A stretch of DNA of 64,000 bases from Lachnospiraceae bacterium (GCA_015258065.1 JABZIZ010000006.1:1-64000), one strand, 5' to 3'. Positions 55,001 through 63,159 are shown, counted from the stretch's first letter. Numbers and translations are program-made. Notes: generated from the letters alone by a model not told the origin.

Positions 55001-57778
55001 CTTGCAAGCGGCTTGTCGCATGGAGAACCCGTAGCGGTGATGATGGAGAAGAGCCCATCGCAGATCGTGGCGGTTGTCGCTATTTTGCGTGCAGGAGGCT
55101 ATTACGTTCCGATCGACAAACAAAATCCGAAGGAGAGGATCGCAGCGATTCTTGCGCATGCTAGGGTGACATGGGTTCTTACCGATGAGGAGGAAACGTC
55201 ACAGAATCCGTTGGGAAATGCATATCGGTGGGTGTCATGGAAAACATTGGCAAAAGCAGGAAAACAGTCAGCCCGGGAGGGTGTGAGAGAAGATCGCGCA
55301 GAGGAGATTGGATATATCATCTTCACGTCAGGTTCCACCGGCGATCCGAAGGGCGTTGTCATCACGCAGGAAGCGGCTATGAATACGATTCTGGATGTAA
55401 ACGCCCGCTATGGGGTGACGAAGCAGGACGGAACGATCATGCTGTCAAATCTGAATTTTGACCTGTCTGTCTATGATATTTTTGGAATGCTCAATGTGGG
55501 AGGAAGGATCGTCATTCCAGATTACGATAAGATAAAAAATCCAGATCATTGGGAGCGGCTTATTGTAGAAGGTGGCGTGACGATCTGGAACTCTGTGCCG
55601 ACATTTATGCAGATGTTATTGGAAAATGACCGACATACAATGTCAGATACGATCAGGCTGGTACTGTTATCCGGTGATTGGATTCCGACAGAACTGCCGG
55701 AGCAAATTTACAAGAAATTTGGTACTGTTCGCCTGATCGCACTTGGTGGTGCAACCGAGGCTTCTATCTGGTCGAATTTCTTTGAGGTGCCAAAGTGTGT
55801 ACCGGCGGACTGGGAGTCGATTCCATATGGTCGTCCGCTGTCAAATCAGGGATTTTTGATTCTGGGCGAGGATGGCTGCCGGGTTCCGGTAGGAGTGGCA
55901 GGCGAATTGCACATCACAGGAAAGAGTGTGGCAAACGGATATATCAACGATGAAGTGCGCACAAAGAGTGCGTTTATAAGAGTGCCGGGGATTGAGGGAG
56001 CTGTTTATAAAACTGGTGACTATGGAAAATATACCGAAGATGGAACCATCATTTTTATGGGAAGAAAGGATACACAGATCAAACGTGGTGGACACCGGAT
56101 CGAGCTTGGGGAGATCGAGAGGAAGCTGGGTGAGATCGATGGAATCAGACAGTCAGTAGTAACGTTTGAAAAAGGGAACGATCGCTCTCTGGCAGCACAC
56201 GTTCTCCTTGATACGGATCAAAATCCAAGGATTTCCCGGGTACTGTCGGGAGAGAGGCTTGCGGTATCGGATCTATGGATGCCGCTTTCTACTTCTGAGT
56301 TACAGGGATGGGAGACCTATCACAAGAGGATCCATGAAGTAGCAGTGGAGGCAATCTTCCATGATTTGAAGACGTGGGGAATATTTGACGCACTAAATAC
56401 GCCGAAAAGTGCAAAGGATCTGTTGCAGCTGATCGGTGGTGAAACCGATGTATTTGAGGTTTTGATGGAGCATCTCCTGCAAATAATGGCAGAAGAGGGT
56501 GTTTTGGAAAAACAGGCGAATGTGTATCGAAGGTCCGAATTGTTTGAGCAAAGGGCAAAGGAGCACATGACAGACTATGTTGGAGAAGTAGGCGCGTTGA
56601 AACAACGGCTCTGGATAGCACAGAAATTGCGCCTTAAACTGTTAAAGGGACAGATCGACACGAAGGCATTATATGAGGTAAGGCAGAAGGAATTTCTATA
56701 TCCAGATGAGCTGACAGAATATCAGAAAGAAACAGAGTTATTCACAGATATAATTAAAAAACTTTTGACGAGAGTGCTCGATAAGAAACAGATGGGTACG
56801 GTTTATGAACTGGCCTCACGAACAGACAATCATACCTCAAGTTATATGGAGGTGGTAAAGGGTCAACTTCCGTATGTATATCTGGATGAGTCACTTGTCA
56901 TGTTGGAGAGAAAGAAAGCACAGTTGCCAGAACTTCAAGTTTGTGTATTCCGTCCGGATCGAGAGGGCGAGCAGGATCCACAGGAGGGCACAGGGACCAT
57001 CATTCTTGCAGAAAATACCTTGCATCGTTGCGCGGATCTTGACGCTGCCATGAGACGATTGAAGCGGCTGCTCATGCCCGGAGGAATTCTCGTTCTTGTG
57101 GAGAACACCAGAAATCAGCCATTGATGTATGAGACGGTTGCGTACCTTGAGGAGGGATATCGCGGCTATGTAGATTTCCGAAAGGAAACGAACCAACCGC
57201 TACTCTCTGGAAGTGAATGGGTGGCACTCGGAAAAAAACATGGATTCGCAGAGATATTCCGATATCTGTCCGAGGAAGAGGAACGTTGTACCGGAAAAAA
57301 TGTGATCGTATTCTCCCAGGCAATACAGATCCATCAGCTCGATGAGGCGTATTTGCGTACGGAATTAAAGAAAAAGGTGCCAGAGTATATGATGCCGAAT
57401 TGTTTTCTGGTTTACGAGAGCTTTCCTATATCTGCAAACGGAAAGATTGACCGGAAAATGCTGACTCACAATGTGGGGGAGATCCGAAATCAGGAGGACT
57501 ATGAAGAGCCGGTGACAAAGACAGAGATCGCAATTGCAGCGATCTGGAAGAAGATTTTAGGGTGTGAACGGATTGGCAGAAATATGACTTTTTTTGAACT
57601 GGGGGGAGATTCGTTGTCAGCAATTCGATTCATCAATATGTACACTGATTCTAAAATATCGTTGCAGATGCTTACGGCTTATCCGTTGCTCAAGGATTTG
57701 GCAGCAGCAGTGGATATGACCGAAGGCGCGGAGGAAGAAAATGAGGAAGTGTGGGAAGAAGAGGAAGAGATCATTTAA
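49049..57778 (+). CDS. NRPS: ArCP-Cy-A(Cys)-[MT-like]-PCP-Cy-A(Cys)-[MT-like]-PCP
   Basis: The 2909 residues contain: aryl carrier domain (1-75, Ser36 in GVSSIQ); Cy1 (88-510; FPMTDVQNAYWIGR, D220, D225, S228); A1 (545-1380; TSGSTGEPKG at 685); PCP1 (Ser near 1436); Cy2 (1495-1920; D1628, D1633, S1636); A2 (1960-2800; TSGSTGDPKG at 2092); PCP2 (Ser near 2855). Both adenylation pockets read D-L-Y-N-L-S-L-I-W, for cysteine. Each adenylation domain holds a methyltransferase-like insertion before its last motif (about 975-1370 and 2370-2790), but the SAM-binding glycine motif is degraded in both. The C-terminus is a glutamate-rich tail, a likely docking peptide for the TubC domain of the terminal synthetase. 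It should build aryl-thiazoline-thiazoline. Confidence 0.93.
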   Translation: MDRGVLTENLTEILLSSGIDPDIKDEQDLVAVGVSSIQLMKVAAKLRKAGYKVTFADLISQPTFGAWKTFLKGRREQERTATYITHDMHEPFPMTDVQNAYWIGRMGGQNIGNVGCHGYMEVDVQDIDPDRLDQAFYELQLHHPMLRVVITEEGMQYISDKPYREHIERYDYRQKDPTQHLQNMRDNLSHRLLDIYHGQVICLQLTLLPGNKARLHYDIDLLIADVTSFQIILRDLVWLYNGKKLPKESAEFNFGEYILNNAKINQEQKKSDKAYWGKRLPTLAGKPELPVTAKEIQNPSFERREAFLEPELWSRLKEICAVYRVTPAIVLLTLYAKVIARFATNTRFLINLPLFNREGNSRGAEDAVADFTTLTMIEYEAVAGKSFIEEVEAVAAAFREGMNHVHYSGVAVEREYLKLHPEETIVAPIVYSCNIGVPLVDVEFRETFGDISYMISQTPQVWLDFQLFDNRDGLLMIWDSVKGIFEGTVLDEMFKIYQTELTALVKDGDWTKGKTIDIQHQIHKREQYICEEEYSSYRNLQEGFFENVTKAPDAIALIDVDGSVVSYQELAEIAHGYKGALLQVGVQKGECVGICFPRGKEQIGAVLGTLAAGAAYVTIGVKQPEQRRRSIVSQAKIQWVLADVEEKRSLSDFCKVLTREEAGAVVKDAHVEIVDERQLAYIIFTSGSTGEPKGVMISHKAAQNTIADINSKFNVSQSDCALQVSQLDFDLSVYDIFGVLGAGGRLVLVPQGKETDASVLLQLICEQKVTIYNSVPALLELMLIEAEAVGATSGVLRLALISGDWIPLDLPERFAVFSSGGQFISLGGATEGAIWSNYYPVTLPLPSHFKSIPYGYPLKNQRYRVVNDQMEDCPDYVAGELLIGGAGVAEGYVRNEQETQAHFVMDQGIRWYKTGDYGRFIEDGMIEFLGRRDHQIKIRGHRIETEEIEAGLLKFDGVSQAVVIPVGEKKKEYLVGFVVPEKTARQCEDSMVLGQLRQQEQEKELKLPDEAALKVLTARYMLQTLKGLGVVIEKGQLVDWSGVQPILQYQGMIELWGRYLQSMGYIEADATGTLIGSFDTEEVQVAQSEALVAYEAFADRFLEHSKELIRGDKSYVELFLENSNFNLQDFIGAQAGASEKIDFLVKAAQLLAEEVSRQGEEAEVLILGARATVADRALFAALASQNNQITIADTSLAFLNDVKEMIKRGGVSDTVTVVQMTEDGQLSGAADRKYDLIISADFLHQLNHVPKLLTQIRKQLHQGGILLFSEVTENSAIQLVTTAYLEEGFGHFTDGRQETGKPLYEEKAWARMLKEAGFVHMEAYAPVKNIERQAVFVAKTMQTELSEEALIDHIRGLVPSYMVPKQMIVLPEIPYTGNGKVDRKALCGYLSRKQKEEEKNLPISEMGQKLAKIWQKLLLKEQIYLEDDFYMLGGDSLLATKLKTQCRKELGVEIRLEDIFQNPVFGEFVKAMEERKTAIEGAEDFGRMIADPKNRFEPFPLTEVQKAYWIGRNGGYDLGEVSSHCYFEMEGRRLEVGELERSWNTLVKVHDMMRAVILADGSGQRIKKTVPYYKIKTTEVETEEQMEAAILSSREEMAGKVYDSSKWPLFDVRMTYSGDRMCVHTSFDNIVYDGFSIFHLLEQWKSLTDGKKIDICKEISFRDYVQKELSLKETAKYQADLHYWEEKAKQMAPAPQLPKARVQIEQAFQRFQMILGSEAWEKIEGVAKKHQLTLPVIFIGAYAEILGRYSNSRRFTINLTRFQKYPFHEEVEKLIGDFTTLSLLEVDLSKGDSFVERCQAIGRQLHEDMEHSYVSGVEVERMLSRRSGSSGITMPIVFTSGFGVNRQAAYFGEIVYGQSQTPQVWLDQQISIQNGKLHLSWDAIPGIFAPGLIENMFEEYQRLFEEIGEMEQAEKAISNLVRPRRIAEIEQMNNQQGTYRKQGLLEEFYRICKVYPDQVAVWSMGQTYTYCELDALTDQVAAGLLASGLSHGEPVAVMMEKSPSQIVAVVAILRAGGYYVPIDKQNPKERIAAILAHARVTWVLTDEEETSQNPLGNAYRWVSWKTLAKAGKQSAREGVREDRAEEIGYIIFTSGSTGDPKGVVITQEAAMNTILDVNARYGVTKQDGTIMLSNLNFDLSVYDIFGMLNVGGRIVIPDYDKIKNPDHWERLIVEGGVTIWNSVPTFMQMLLENDRHTMSDTIRLVLLSGDWIPTELPEQIYKKFGTVRLIALGGATEASIWSNFFEVPKCVPADWESIPYGRPLSNQGFLILGEDGCRVPVGVAGELHITGKSVANGYINDEVRTKSAFIRVPGIEGAVYKTGDYGKYTEDGTIIFMGRKDTQIKRGGHRIELGEIERKLGEIDGIRQSVVTFEKGNDRSLAAHVLLDTDQNPRISRVLSGERLAVSDLWMPLSTSELQGWETYHKRIHEVAVEAIFHDLKTWGIFDALNTPKSAKDLLQLIGGETDVFEVLMEHLLQIMAEEGVLEKQANVYRRSELFEQRAKEHMTDYVGEVGALKQRLWIAQKLRLKLLKGQIDTKALYEVRQKEFLYPDELTEYQKETELFTDIIKKLLTRVLDKKQMGTVYELASRTDNHTSSYMEVVKGQLPYVYLDESLVMLERKKAQLPELQVCVFRPDREGEQDPQEGTGTIILAENTLHRCADLDAAMRRLKRLLMPGGILVLVENTRNQPLMYETVAYLEEGYRGYVDFRKETNQPLLSGSEWVALGKKHGFAEIFRYLSEEEERCTGKNVIVFSQAIQIHQLDEAYLRTELKKKVPEYMMPNCFLVYESFPISANGKIDRKMLTHNVGEIRNQEDYEEPVTKTEIAIAAIWKKILGCERIGRNMTFFELGGDSLSAIRFINMYTDSKISLQMLTAYPLLKDLAAAVDMTEGAEEENEEVWEEEEEII

Positions 57779-57798
57779 ATAGAAGAGATCATTTAAAT
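57764..57798 (+). repeat. Tandem 18-base duplication spanning the NRPS stop codon
   Basis: GAAGAGATCATTTAAAT occurs at 57764-57780 and again at 57782-57798. The first copy encodes the last residues EEII and the stop of the giant synthetase; the second lies in the short gap before the lipoprotein gene. Confidence 0.85.
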
Positions 57799-57815
57799 AA
57801 TGGAGGCTAAGAGCG

Positions 57816-58778
57816 ATGAGACGAAAGCTGAGAAGTGCTTTATTATGTTGCATGGTGCTTACAATGCTTACGGGCTGCGCAACAGAGGGGAAAAACCAGA
57901 AGACGACAGAGTTAAAGATCGGCACGCTTGCGGTTGCTGACAGCTTTGCCTTGTATGTGGCACAGCAGGAGGGCTTGTTCAAGGAACATGGCGTTGAAGT
58001 AGAGCTGATTGAGTTTGGAAGTGCGTCAAACCAGTCGACAGCTTATGAGGCGGATGAGATCGATGGCATGATGACAGATATGGTGGTTCAAACATTGATC
58101 AATAAGAACGACGACGAGGCGCATTTGAAAGTTGTTGCACATGCGCTGGGGAGCAATGCCACTGAAGGGCGTTTCCTTGTGGTGGCAGGACCGGATTCCG
58201 ATATTTATGAACCTCAGGATCTGGAAGGAAGAACCATTGGGATTTCCGAAAATACGATGATGCAGTATCTTGTGGAGTGTTATCTTAAGGAACTGAATGT
58301 GGATCGATCGACAGTGACGTTTGTCAATGTTCCTAACCTTTCACTGAGACTGGATTCCGTGATCGAGGGAAGCGACATTGATGCTGCGATTTTGCCAGAT
58401 CCTTTGGCGATGGAGGCAGAAGCCCGAGGTTGCCATGTTGTTATTGATGATACTCAGTTGACGGGGAATTATTCGCAGAGTGTGATTGCATTAAAGGATC
58501 GCCTGATGGAAGAAGATCCGGAGGCGGTAGCTAATTTCTTGGCGGCATATAACGAGGCGATTGAGAAGTTAAACAGTCATCCAGAGGATTACGAAGCTTT
58601 ATTCCGAGAGAAGGTGGCGGTATCAGAAGCACTTTTGGAACAATATCAGATTCCGTCCTTTACACCGGACAGTGTGCCAGAACCGGCAGAAGTAGAAGGT
58701 GTACTCTCGTGGATGCGCAAGAATGAACTGATCATAGAGGATTACGATTACGAAGAGGTAGTATATGTGGGAAAGTAG
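57816..58778 (+). CDS. ABC transporter substrate-binding lipoprotein (TauA/SsuA/ThiY type)
   Basis: The 320-residue protein has a lipoprotein signal peptide with lipobox LTGC (Cys about residue 21), then LKIGTLAVADSFALYVAQQEGLF, the typical start of the NMT1/TauA/SsuA binding-protein family. Members bind sulfonates, nitrate, thiamine precursors or aromatic acids; the ligand cannot be read. The GGAGG ribosome site lies nine bases before the ATG. It is followed by the matching ATPase and permease inside the metallophore operon. Candidate roles are uptake of the aryl starter acid, of a sulfur source, or of the metallophore itself. Confidence 0.88.
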   Translation: MRRKLRSALLCCMVLTMLTGCATEGKNQKTTELKIGTLAVADSFALYVAQQEGLFKEHGVEVELIEFGSASNQSTAYEADEIDGMMTDMVVQTLINKNDDEAHLKVVAHALGSNATEGRFLVVAGPDSDIYEPQDLEGRTIGISENTMMQYLVECYLKELNVDRSTVTFVNVPNLSLRLDSVIEGSDIDAAILPDPLAMEAEARGCHVVIDDTQLTGNYSQSVIALKDRLMEEDPEAVANFLAAYNEAIEKLNSHPEDYEALFREKVAVSEALLEQYQIPSFTPDSVPEPAEVEGVLSWMRKNELIIEDYDYEEVVYVGK

Positions 58779-58790
58779 AGGAGGCAGAAG

Positions 58791-59528
58791 GTGATCAGGC
58801 TTGATAAGCTATCGTTTAGTTATAAGAACGGGGAGCAGAAAGTGATCAAAAATATGGATCTGACCATCAGTGAGGGGGAGTGCCTGACGGTGCTCGGCCC
58901 CTCCGGATGTGGAAAATCCACATTGCTTCATCTGATCTCAGGTTTAATCAAACCGGATCAGGGGTGTGTGCGCTATGAGGATCGGGTCGTCAGACAGCCG
59001 ATCAGAGAGATTGCATTTTTGACACAGGACTGTGGATTGCTGCCGTGGAAGACCGTAAAAGAAAATTTAAGACTGCCTCTAAAAATCCATCATCAGAAAA
59101 TCACTAGACAGGAATGGCTGAAGTTGGTTTCCTGTCTGGGGCTGGAGCAGGAGCTGGACAAATATCCGGCGCAGCTTTCGGGTGGACAGGCACAGCGCGC
59201 AGCGCTGGGGAGAACCATTCTTGCAAAGTCTAAAGTGATCCTTATGGATGAGCCGTTTTCAGCACTCGATATCGGAAATAAAGAAAGTCTGCAAGGCTTC
59301 CTGAAGGGAATAATAAAGGAGAGGAACATGACTGCGGTGATTGTGACACACAACATTGAGGAGGCAATCTATATGGGCGACCGGATCGCTGTCTTTGACA
59401 GTAAAAAGGGACAGATTGGAAAAATACTGGATAACCATGATCCGAAAAATGGAGCGCTTGTCGAGAAAATAGAAAAATGTATGAGGGATGTTTTGAAAAA
59501 TGAAAAAATGGCTGAATACAACAGTTAG
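58791..59528 (+). CDS. ABC transporter ATP-binding protein (TauB/SsuB type)
   Basis: The 245-residue ATPase has Walker A GPSGCGKST, Q-loop FLTQDCGLLPWKTVKEN, signature LSGGQAQRAALGR and Walker B VILMDEPFSALD. The LLPWKTV stretch after the Q-loop is characteristic of the TauB/SsuB group. The start is GTG, seven bases after GAGGAGG. The stop lies 29 bases inside the permease gene. Confidence 0.93.
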   Translation: MIRLDKLSFSYKNGEQKVIKNMDLTISEGECLTVLGPSGCGKSTLLHLISGLIKPDQGCVRYEDRVVRQPIREIAFLTQDCGLLPWKTVKENLRLPLKIHHQKITRQEWLKLVSCLGLEQELDKYPAQLSGGQAQRAALGRTILAKSKVILMDEPFSALDIGNKESLQGFLKGIIKERNMTAVIVTHNIEEAIYMGDRIAVFDSKKGQIGKILDNHDPKNGALVEKIEKCMRDVLKNEKMAEYNS

Positions 59529-60252
59529 TATCGGCGTCATTTTGCTGATCTGGAAACTCGCCAGTGCGATGTTGGATCGATTTTTTTTGCCCGATCCGGT
59601 GAGTACACTTAAGAAAATGGTTGAATTGCTTGGAAATGGAACCTTGAGGAGGCATTTGCTTAAGAGCAGTTATCGACTATTGGCGGGTACAGGTTTGGGA
59701 CTTATGGCAGCAGTTCCCATGGGGATATGTATGGGAAGGAAGCGTATCATAGACGAGATTTTTGGCGGAATTTTCCGTTTCCTCTATCCAATCCCCAAGG
59801 TAGTATTTATGCCGATCATCATTGTGATGATGGGAATTGGAGACGCATCCAAGATTTTTCTGATTACAGTGGCACTTTTCTTCCAAATTACAATCATAAT
59901 TAGAGATAGCGCGGCAGCGATCCAAAAGACTGAGATCAATACCTTGCGCCTTCTAAATGCCACTTGGCTACAGACGCTGTATCATGTGATCCTTCCGGGA
60001 TGTTTGCCGGGGATTTTGACTGCATTAAAAACGTCCATTGGCACATCGGTGGCACTACTGCTGATTACAGAAGTATTTGCTTCGGTTTCCGGAATTGGGT
60101 ATTACATCATGAACAGTATGGACGCAAGGAATTATAAAGAAATGTATGTTGGGATCATTGCGCTTGCGCTTGTCAGTGCAATATTTTATGGCTGCATTGA
60201 GTTTTTAGAAAAAAAATTCTGTAAATGGAACTATTGGGAGGCTCAGGTATGA
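59500..60252 (+). CDS. ABC transporter permease (TauC/SsuC type)
   Basis: The 250-residue membrane protein has about six hydrophobic segments and the inner-membrane coupling region with INTLRLLNATWLQTLYHVILPGCLPGILTALK, which holds the conserved EAA-type loop. It completes a three-gene importer with the lipoprotein and ATPase. The reading frame overlaps the ATPase by 29 bases and the reductase start by four (ATGA), so all are translationally coupled. Confidence 0.9.
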   Translation: MKKWLNTTVSIGVILLIWKLASAMLDRFFLPDPVSTLKKMVELLGNGTLRRHLLKSSYRLLAGTGLGLMAAVPMGICMGRKRIIDEIFGGIFRFLYPIPKVVFMPIIIVMMGIGDASKIFLITVALFFQITIIIRDSAAAIQKTEINTLRLLNATWLQTLYHVILPGCLPGILTALKTSIGTSVALLLITEVFASVSGIGYYIMNSMDARNYKEMYVGIIALALVSAIFYGCIEFLEKKFCKWNYWEAQV

Positions 60253-62426
60253 AGGTGATCGTTTGCGGCGTTCGCTTTGGTCAATTTTATATAGAGGCGA
60301 TCAGACGTTGTAAAGGATTGGAGTTAGCTGGAATCCTGTCTGCTGGAAGCAAGGCATCCCAAGCGTGTGCTGCCAGATATGGTGTAGAGTTGTACACGGA
60401 TGTGAAGGAACTCCCGGAGGATATTGAGATTGCGTGCGTTGTGGTACGAACCGAAACGCAGGGGGGAGCAGGAACAGAACTGGCGAAGCAGCTTATGGAG
60501 TGCGGGATTCCTGTTATGTTGGAACAGCCGGCACATAAAAAAGAGCTTTTGGAGTTATATAAGACAGCCGTGAAGAATAAGACGGTATTTACAGTGGGAA
60601 ATCACTATATGCAGTTAAAGTCGGTGGAAGCGTTTATTCGTTATGCAAAAAGTCTGATGGAAAAGCAGAAGCCTATCTATATAAATATCGATCTGTCAAC
60701 GCAGGTTGCCTATCCATGCGCACAGGTACTCGCAGAACTCTTTGAGGGAAAGCTTACAATAAAGGAAGTGGGAAGATTGGTGCCGGATGTTCCGTTTTCA
60801 TCTGCGTTGATGCTGGTAAATGAGATACCAGTCAATGTGCGTGCACAGAATCAGATGGCAGCGGATGTTTCGGATAACTATACGCATCTATTTTTTCAGA
60901 TTTCAATCGGATTCGCGGGGGGTATGTTGACGCTGCAGGATGTACATGGAGCGGTCACCTATCGGGAGCGGATGACCGTGCCAGAGTTGGAATTTATGCC
61001 GGGAGACTTGAAAACGGTTTGTGTTGGGCAGTTGTGTGAGGAGAGTATACGCAACCTGTATACAGGGGAGCAGCAGAATTATAAGGAGATATTGGACAGT
61101 GTATGGCCTGAGGCAATAAAAGAGCAGCTACAGCAGATGGTCGAAATGATTTCGGGAGTGATATCGACAAAGGAGTGGAATCGAAGGAGCACTGTGAGCT
61201 TGACGGCGGCAGGTGCTTGGAGTGATATCATGGGAATTCTTGGATTTCCATACGTGTGTGATGCTCTACAGCGAGAATGGATCGATATGGATGAAATCCT
61301 CTCGAACGAATACCAGAGTCTGTCGATGCAACAGCGATATGACAGAATTACAAAGCGTGAGGTAGAGTACGGTACTGCGATGCTCAACCGCGCTTGCATG
61401 ATCGGGATGCTGAAGATATTCCAGGCGCATGGAATGTTTCAGACGGTGGGGCAATGGCATCAAGTTGGAGAAGTCTTAGAAAAGGTGCCACATCAAAGTG
61501 CATTTACTTATATTTTGCGCAGGTGGCTCTTGGTTATGGAGCAGTCTGGAATATTGCTTAGAGAGCAGGAGCGGTTCGCACTGAGTGAGCATTTGGATGC
61601 AGATCAGGTATTTGAGCCAGTTTGGAAAAAGGCAGGAAATCTTTGGAATCATCGCATGGGTCCGCAAAGTGTCTATGAGTATTTCTATGAGAATGCAAGG
61701 CAATTGCCAAAGCTTCTCAACGGTAGAAGAACGGCACAGGAAATGCTGTTTTTAGAGGGACAGACGGATATCGCGAGCGATCTTTACCGAAGAACGCTTA
61801 TTGCATGGGCAATGAATCAAAAAATTGCATCTGTGACTGCGCAATATGCAGCAGAAAGAGAAAAAATTACCATCTTGGAGGTTGGAGCGGGAACCGGTGC
61901 AACAACGGAGGTTGTGCTCGGAAAGATCAAGGACGAGGGCTTGTGTAAAGCGATTGAACGTTATAATTTTACGGATTTATCCCGATTTTTCCTAGAAGAT
62001 GCAAAGAAAGCCTATGGTAATTACGCTTTCTTTTCTACAGCACAGCTGGATATTGAAGCGGAGTCTGTGGGAGAAGAGCGGTATGATATTTTGATCGGAG
62101 CGGGCGTGTTAAACAATGTGGATGATACAACTGCGGTATTGGAAAAGCTTCGGAGGCGTTTGAAAAAGGGAGGGATTCTGGTTATTTCAGAGGCGGTAGG
62201 GGAATCGATCCCCATGCTGATCTCCCAGATTTTTATGATGCATGAGGCAAGTGATGCCAGAGCGAAGACGAGTACAACGTTTCTGTCGCAGGAACAGTGG
62301 AAAGAGACTTGGGAGAACGCCAGACTGCGGTGTGTAGAAGAATTTCCAGCCAAGAATCATAAATTGGAAGCGCTTGGTCAGCGCGTATTTGTATTGAAGG
62401 TGGAGGAAGGATGGAATGAGAAATAG
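60249..62426 (+). CDS. Thiazolinyl imide reductase fused to a SAM methyltransferase
   Basis: The 725-residue protein is a fusion. Residues 1 to about 330 are a thiazolinyl imide reductase of the PchG/Irp3 kind, with Rossmann start VIVCGVRFGQFYIEAI and the GNHYMQL segment holding the likely catalytic His. After a helical linker, residues about 400-720 match the methyltransferase domains embedded in NRPS and PKS proteins, with LEVGAGTGATTEVV near 544 intact. The known reductases are about 350-370 residues and stand alone. The fused methyltransferase could act on the ring nitrogen of the thiazolidine the reductase makes, as in pyochelin. The start at 60249 follows GGGAGG. Confidence 0.85.
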   Translation: MKVIVCGVRFGQFYIEAIRRCKGLELAGILSAGSKASQACAARYGVELYTDVKELPEDIEIACVVVRTETQGGAGTELAKQLMECGIPVMLEQPAHKKELLELYKTAVKNKTVFTVGNHYMQLKSVEAFIRYAKSLMEKQKPIYINIDLSTQVAYPCAQVLAELFEGKLTIKEVGRLVPDVPFSSALMLVNEIPVNVRAQNQMAADVSDNYTHLFFQISIGFAGGMLTLQDVHGAVTYRERMTVPELEFMPGDLKTVCVGQLCEESIRNLYTGEQQNYKEILDSVWPEAIKEQLQQMVEMISGVISTKEWNRRSTVSLTAAGAWSDIMGILGFPYVCDALQREWIDMDEILSNEYQSLSMQQRYDRITKREVEYGTAMLNRACMIGMLKIFQAHGMFQTVGQWHQVGEVLEKVPHQSAFTYILRRWLLVMEQSGILLREQERFALSEHLDADQVFEPVWKKAGNLWNHRMGPQSVYEYFYENARQLPKLLNGRRTAQEMLFLEGQTDIASDLYRRTLIAWAMNQKIASVTAQYAAEREKITILEVGAGTGATTEVVLGKIKDEGLCKAIERYNFTDLSRFFLEDAKKAYGNYAFFSTAQLDIEAESVGEERYDILIGAGVLNNVDDTTAVLEKLRRRLKKGGILVISEAVGESIPMLISQIFMMHEASDARAKTSTTFLSQEQWKETWENARLRCVEEFPAKNHKLEALGQRVFVLKVEEGWNEK

Positions 62427-63159
62427 TTGGTTTCCATTTCAAAAAGAGGAAAGCATGTGTGAAAAAGTGCTGTTCTGTTTTCATCATGCAGGCGGTGCGG
62501 CATCTTGCTATCATCCGTGGGCGAAATGGAGTGAAGAGCTTGAAGTAGTACCATGTGAGCTTCCGGGGAATGGATGCAGGATGAGTGAAAAATTCTGCTT
62601 TGATATGAAATGGCTGGTGCAGGAAGTGAGTAGGGAAATTTATAAGTATTCCATGGGAAGGAAGGTCTATCTATATGGACACAGCCTTGGTGCTCTTATG
62701 GCATTTCTTGTTTGTCATGAGCTGGAACATCAATATCGATTTGCACCAGAACTTTTGATAGTGGCAGGAAGACATGCTCCGCAGGAGATCCACAGCAAGA
62801 CATATCACTCGGATATGGGGTTGGATGCACTCGAGAGGGAGTTGAGGCGGCTTGGTGGAACTCCGGAAGAGGTTTTTGAGGATCCGGAGGTGAGAGCATT
62901 TCTGTTAAAAAAAGTGAGAAAATCTTACCAGATCAACGAATCCTTTGTATATCAGGAGGAGATTATAAATACTGATATTATTGCACATTGTGGAACAAAG
63001 GACGAGGATGCCACTTGGGACATGATTGACAGATGGCGTGAAGTTACCAATGGTGATTTCTATGCAAAGTCATATGAGGGCGGGCATTTCTTTGGACTGG
63101 ATCAGGGAAGAGATTATTTCTCAGATCTTACAAATCAAATAAAAGGGAGGAAGAGATGA
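62416..63159 (+). CDS. Type II thioesterase (YbtT/PchC-like)
   Basis: This stand-alone alpha/beta hydrolase of 247 residues removes wrong or stalled acyl groups from carrier domains of an NRPS. It shows FCFHHAGGAASCYHPW near the start, the nucleophile motif GHSLGALMAF and a final His in GGHFFGLDQG. Here the nucleophile is serine, unlike the terminal thioesterase. An ATG at 62455 also has a ribosome site and gives a 234-residue form. It overlaps its upstream neighbour by 11 bases and its downstream one by four. Confidence 0.92.
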   Translation: MRNSWFPFQKEESMCEKVLFCFHHAGGAASCYHPWAKWSEELEVVPCELPGNGCRMSEKFCFDMKWLVQEVSREIYKYSMGRKVYLYGHSLGALMAFLVCHELEHQYRFAPELLIVAGRHAPQEIHSKTYHSDMGLDALERELRRLGGTPEEVFEDPEVRAFLLKKVRKSYQINESFVYQEEIINTDIIAHCGTKDEDATWDMIDRWREVTNGDFYAKSYEGGHFFGLDQGRDYFSDLTNQIKGRKR

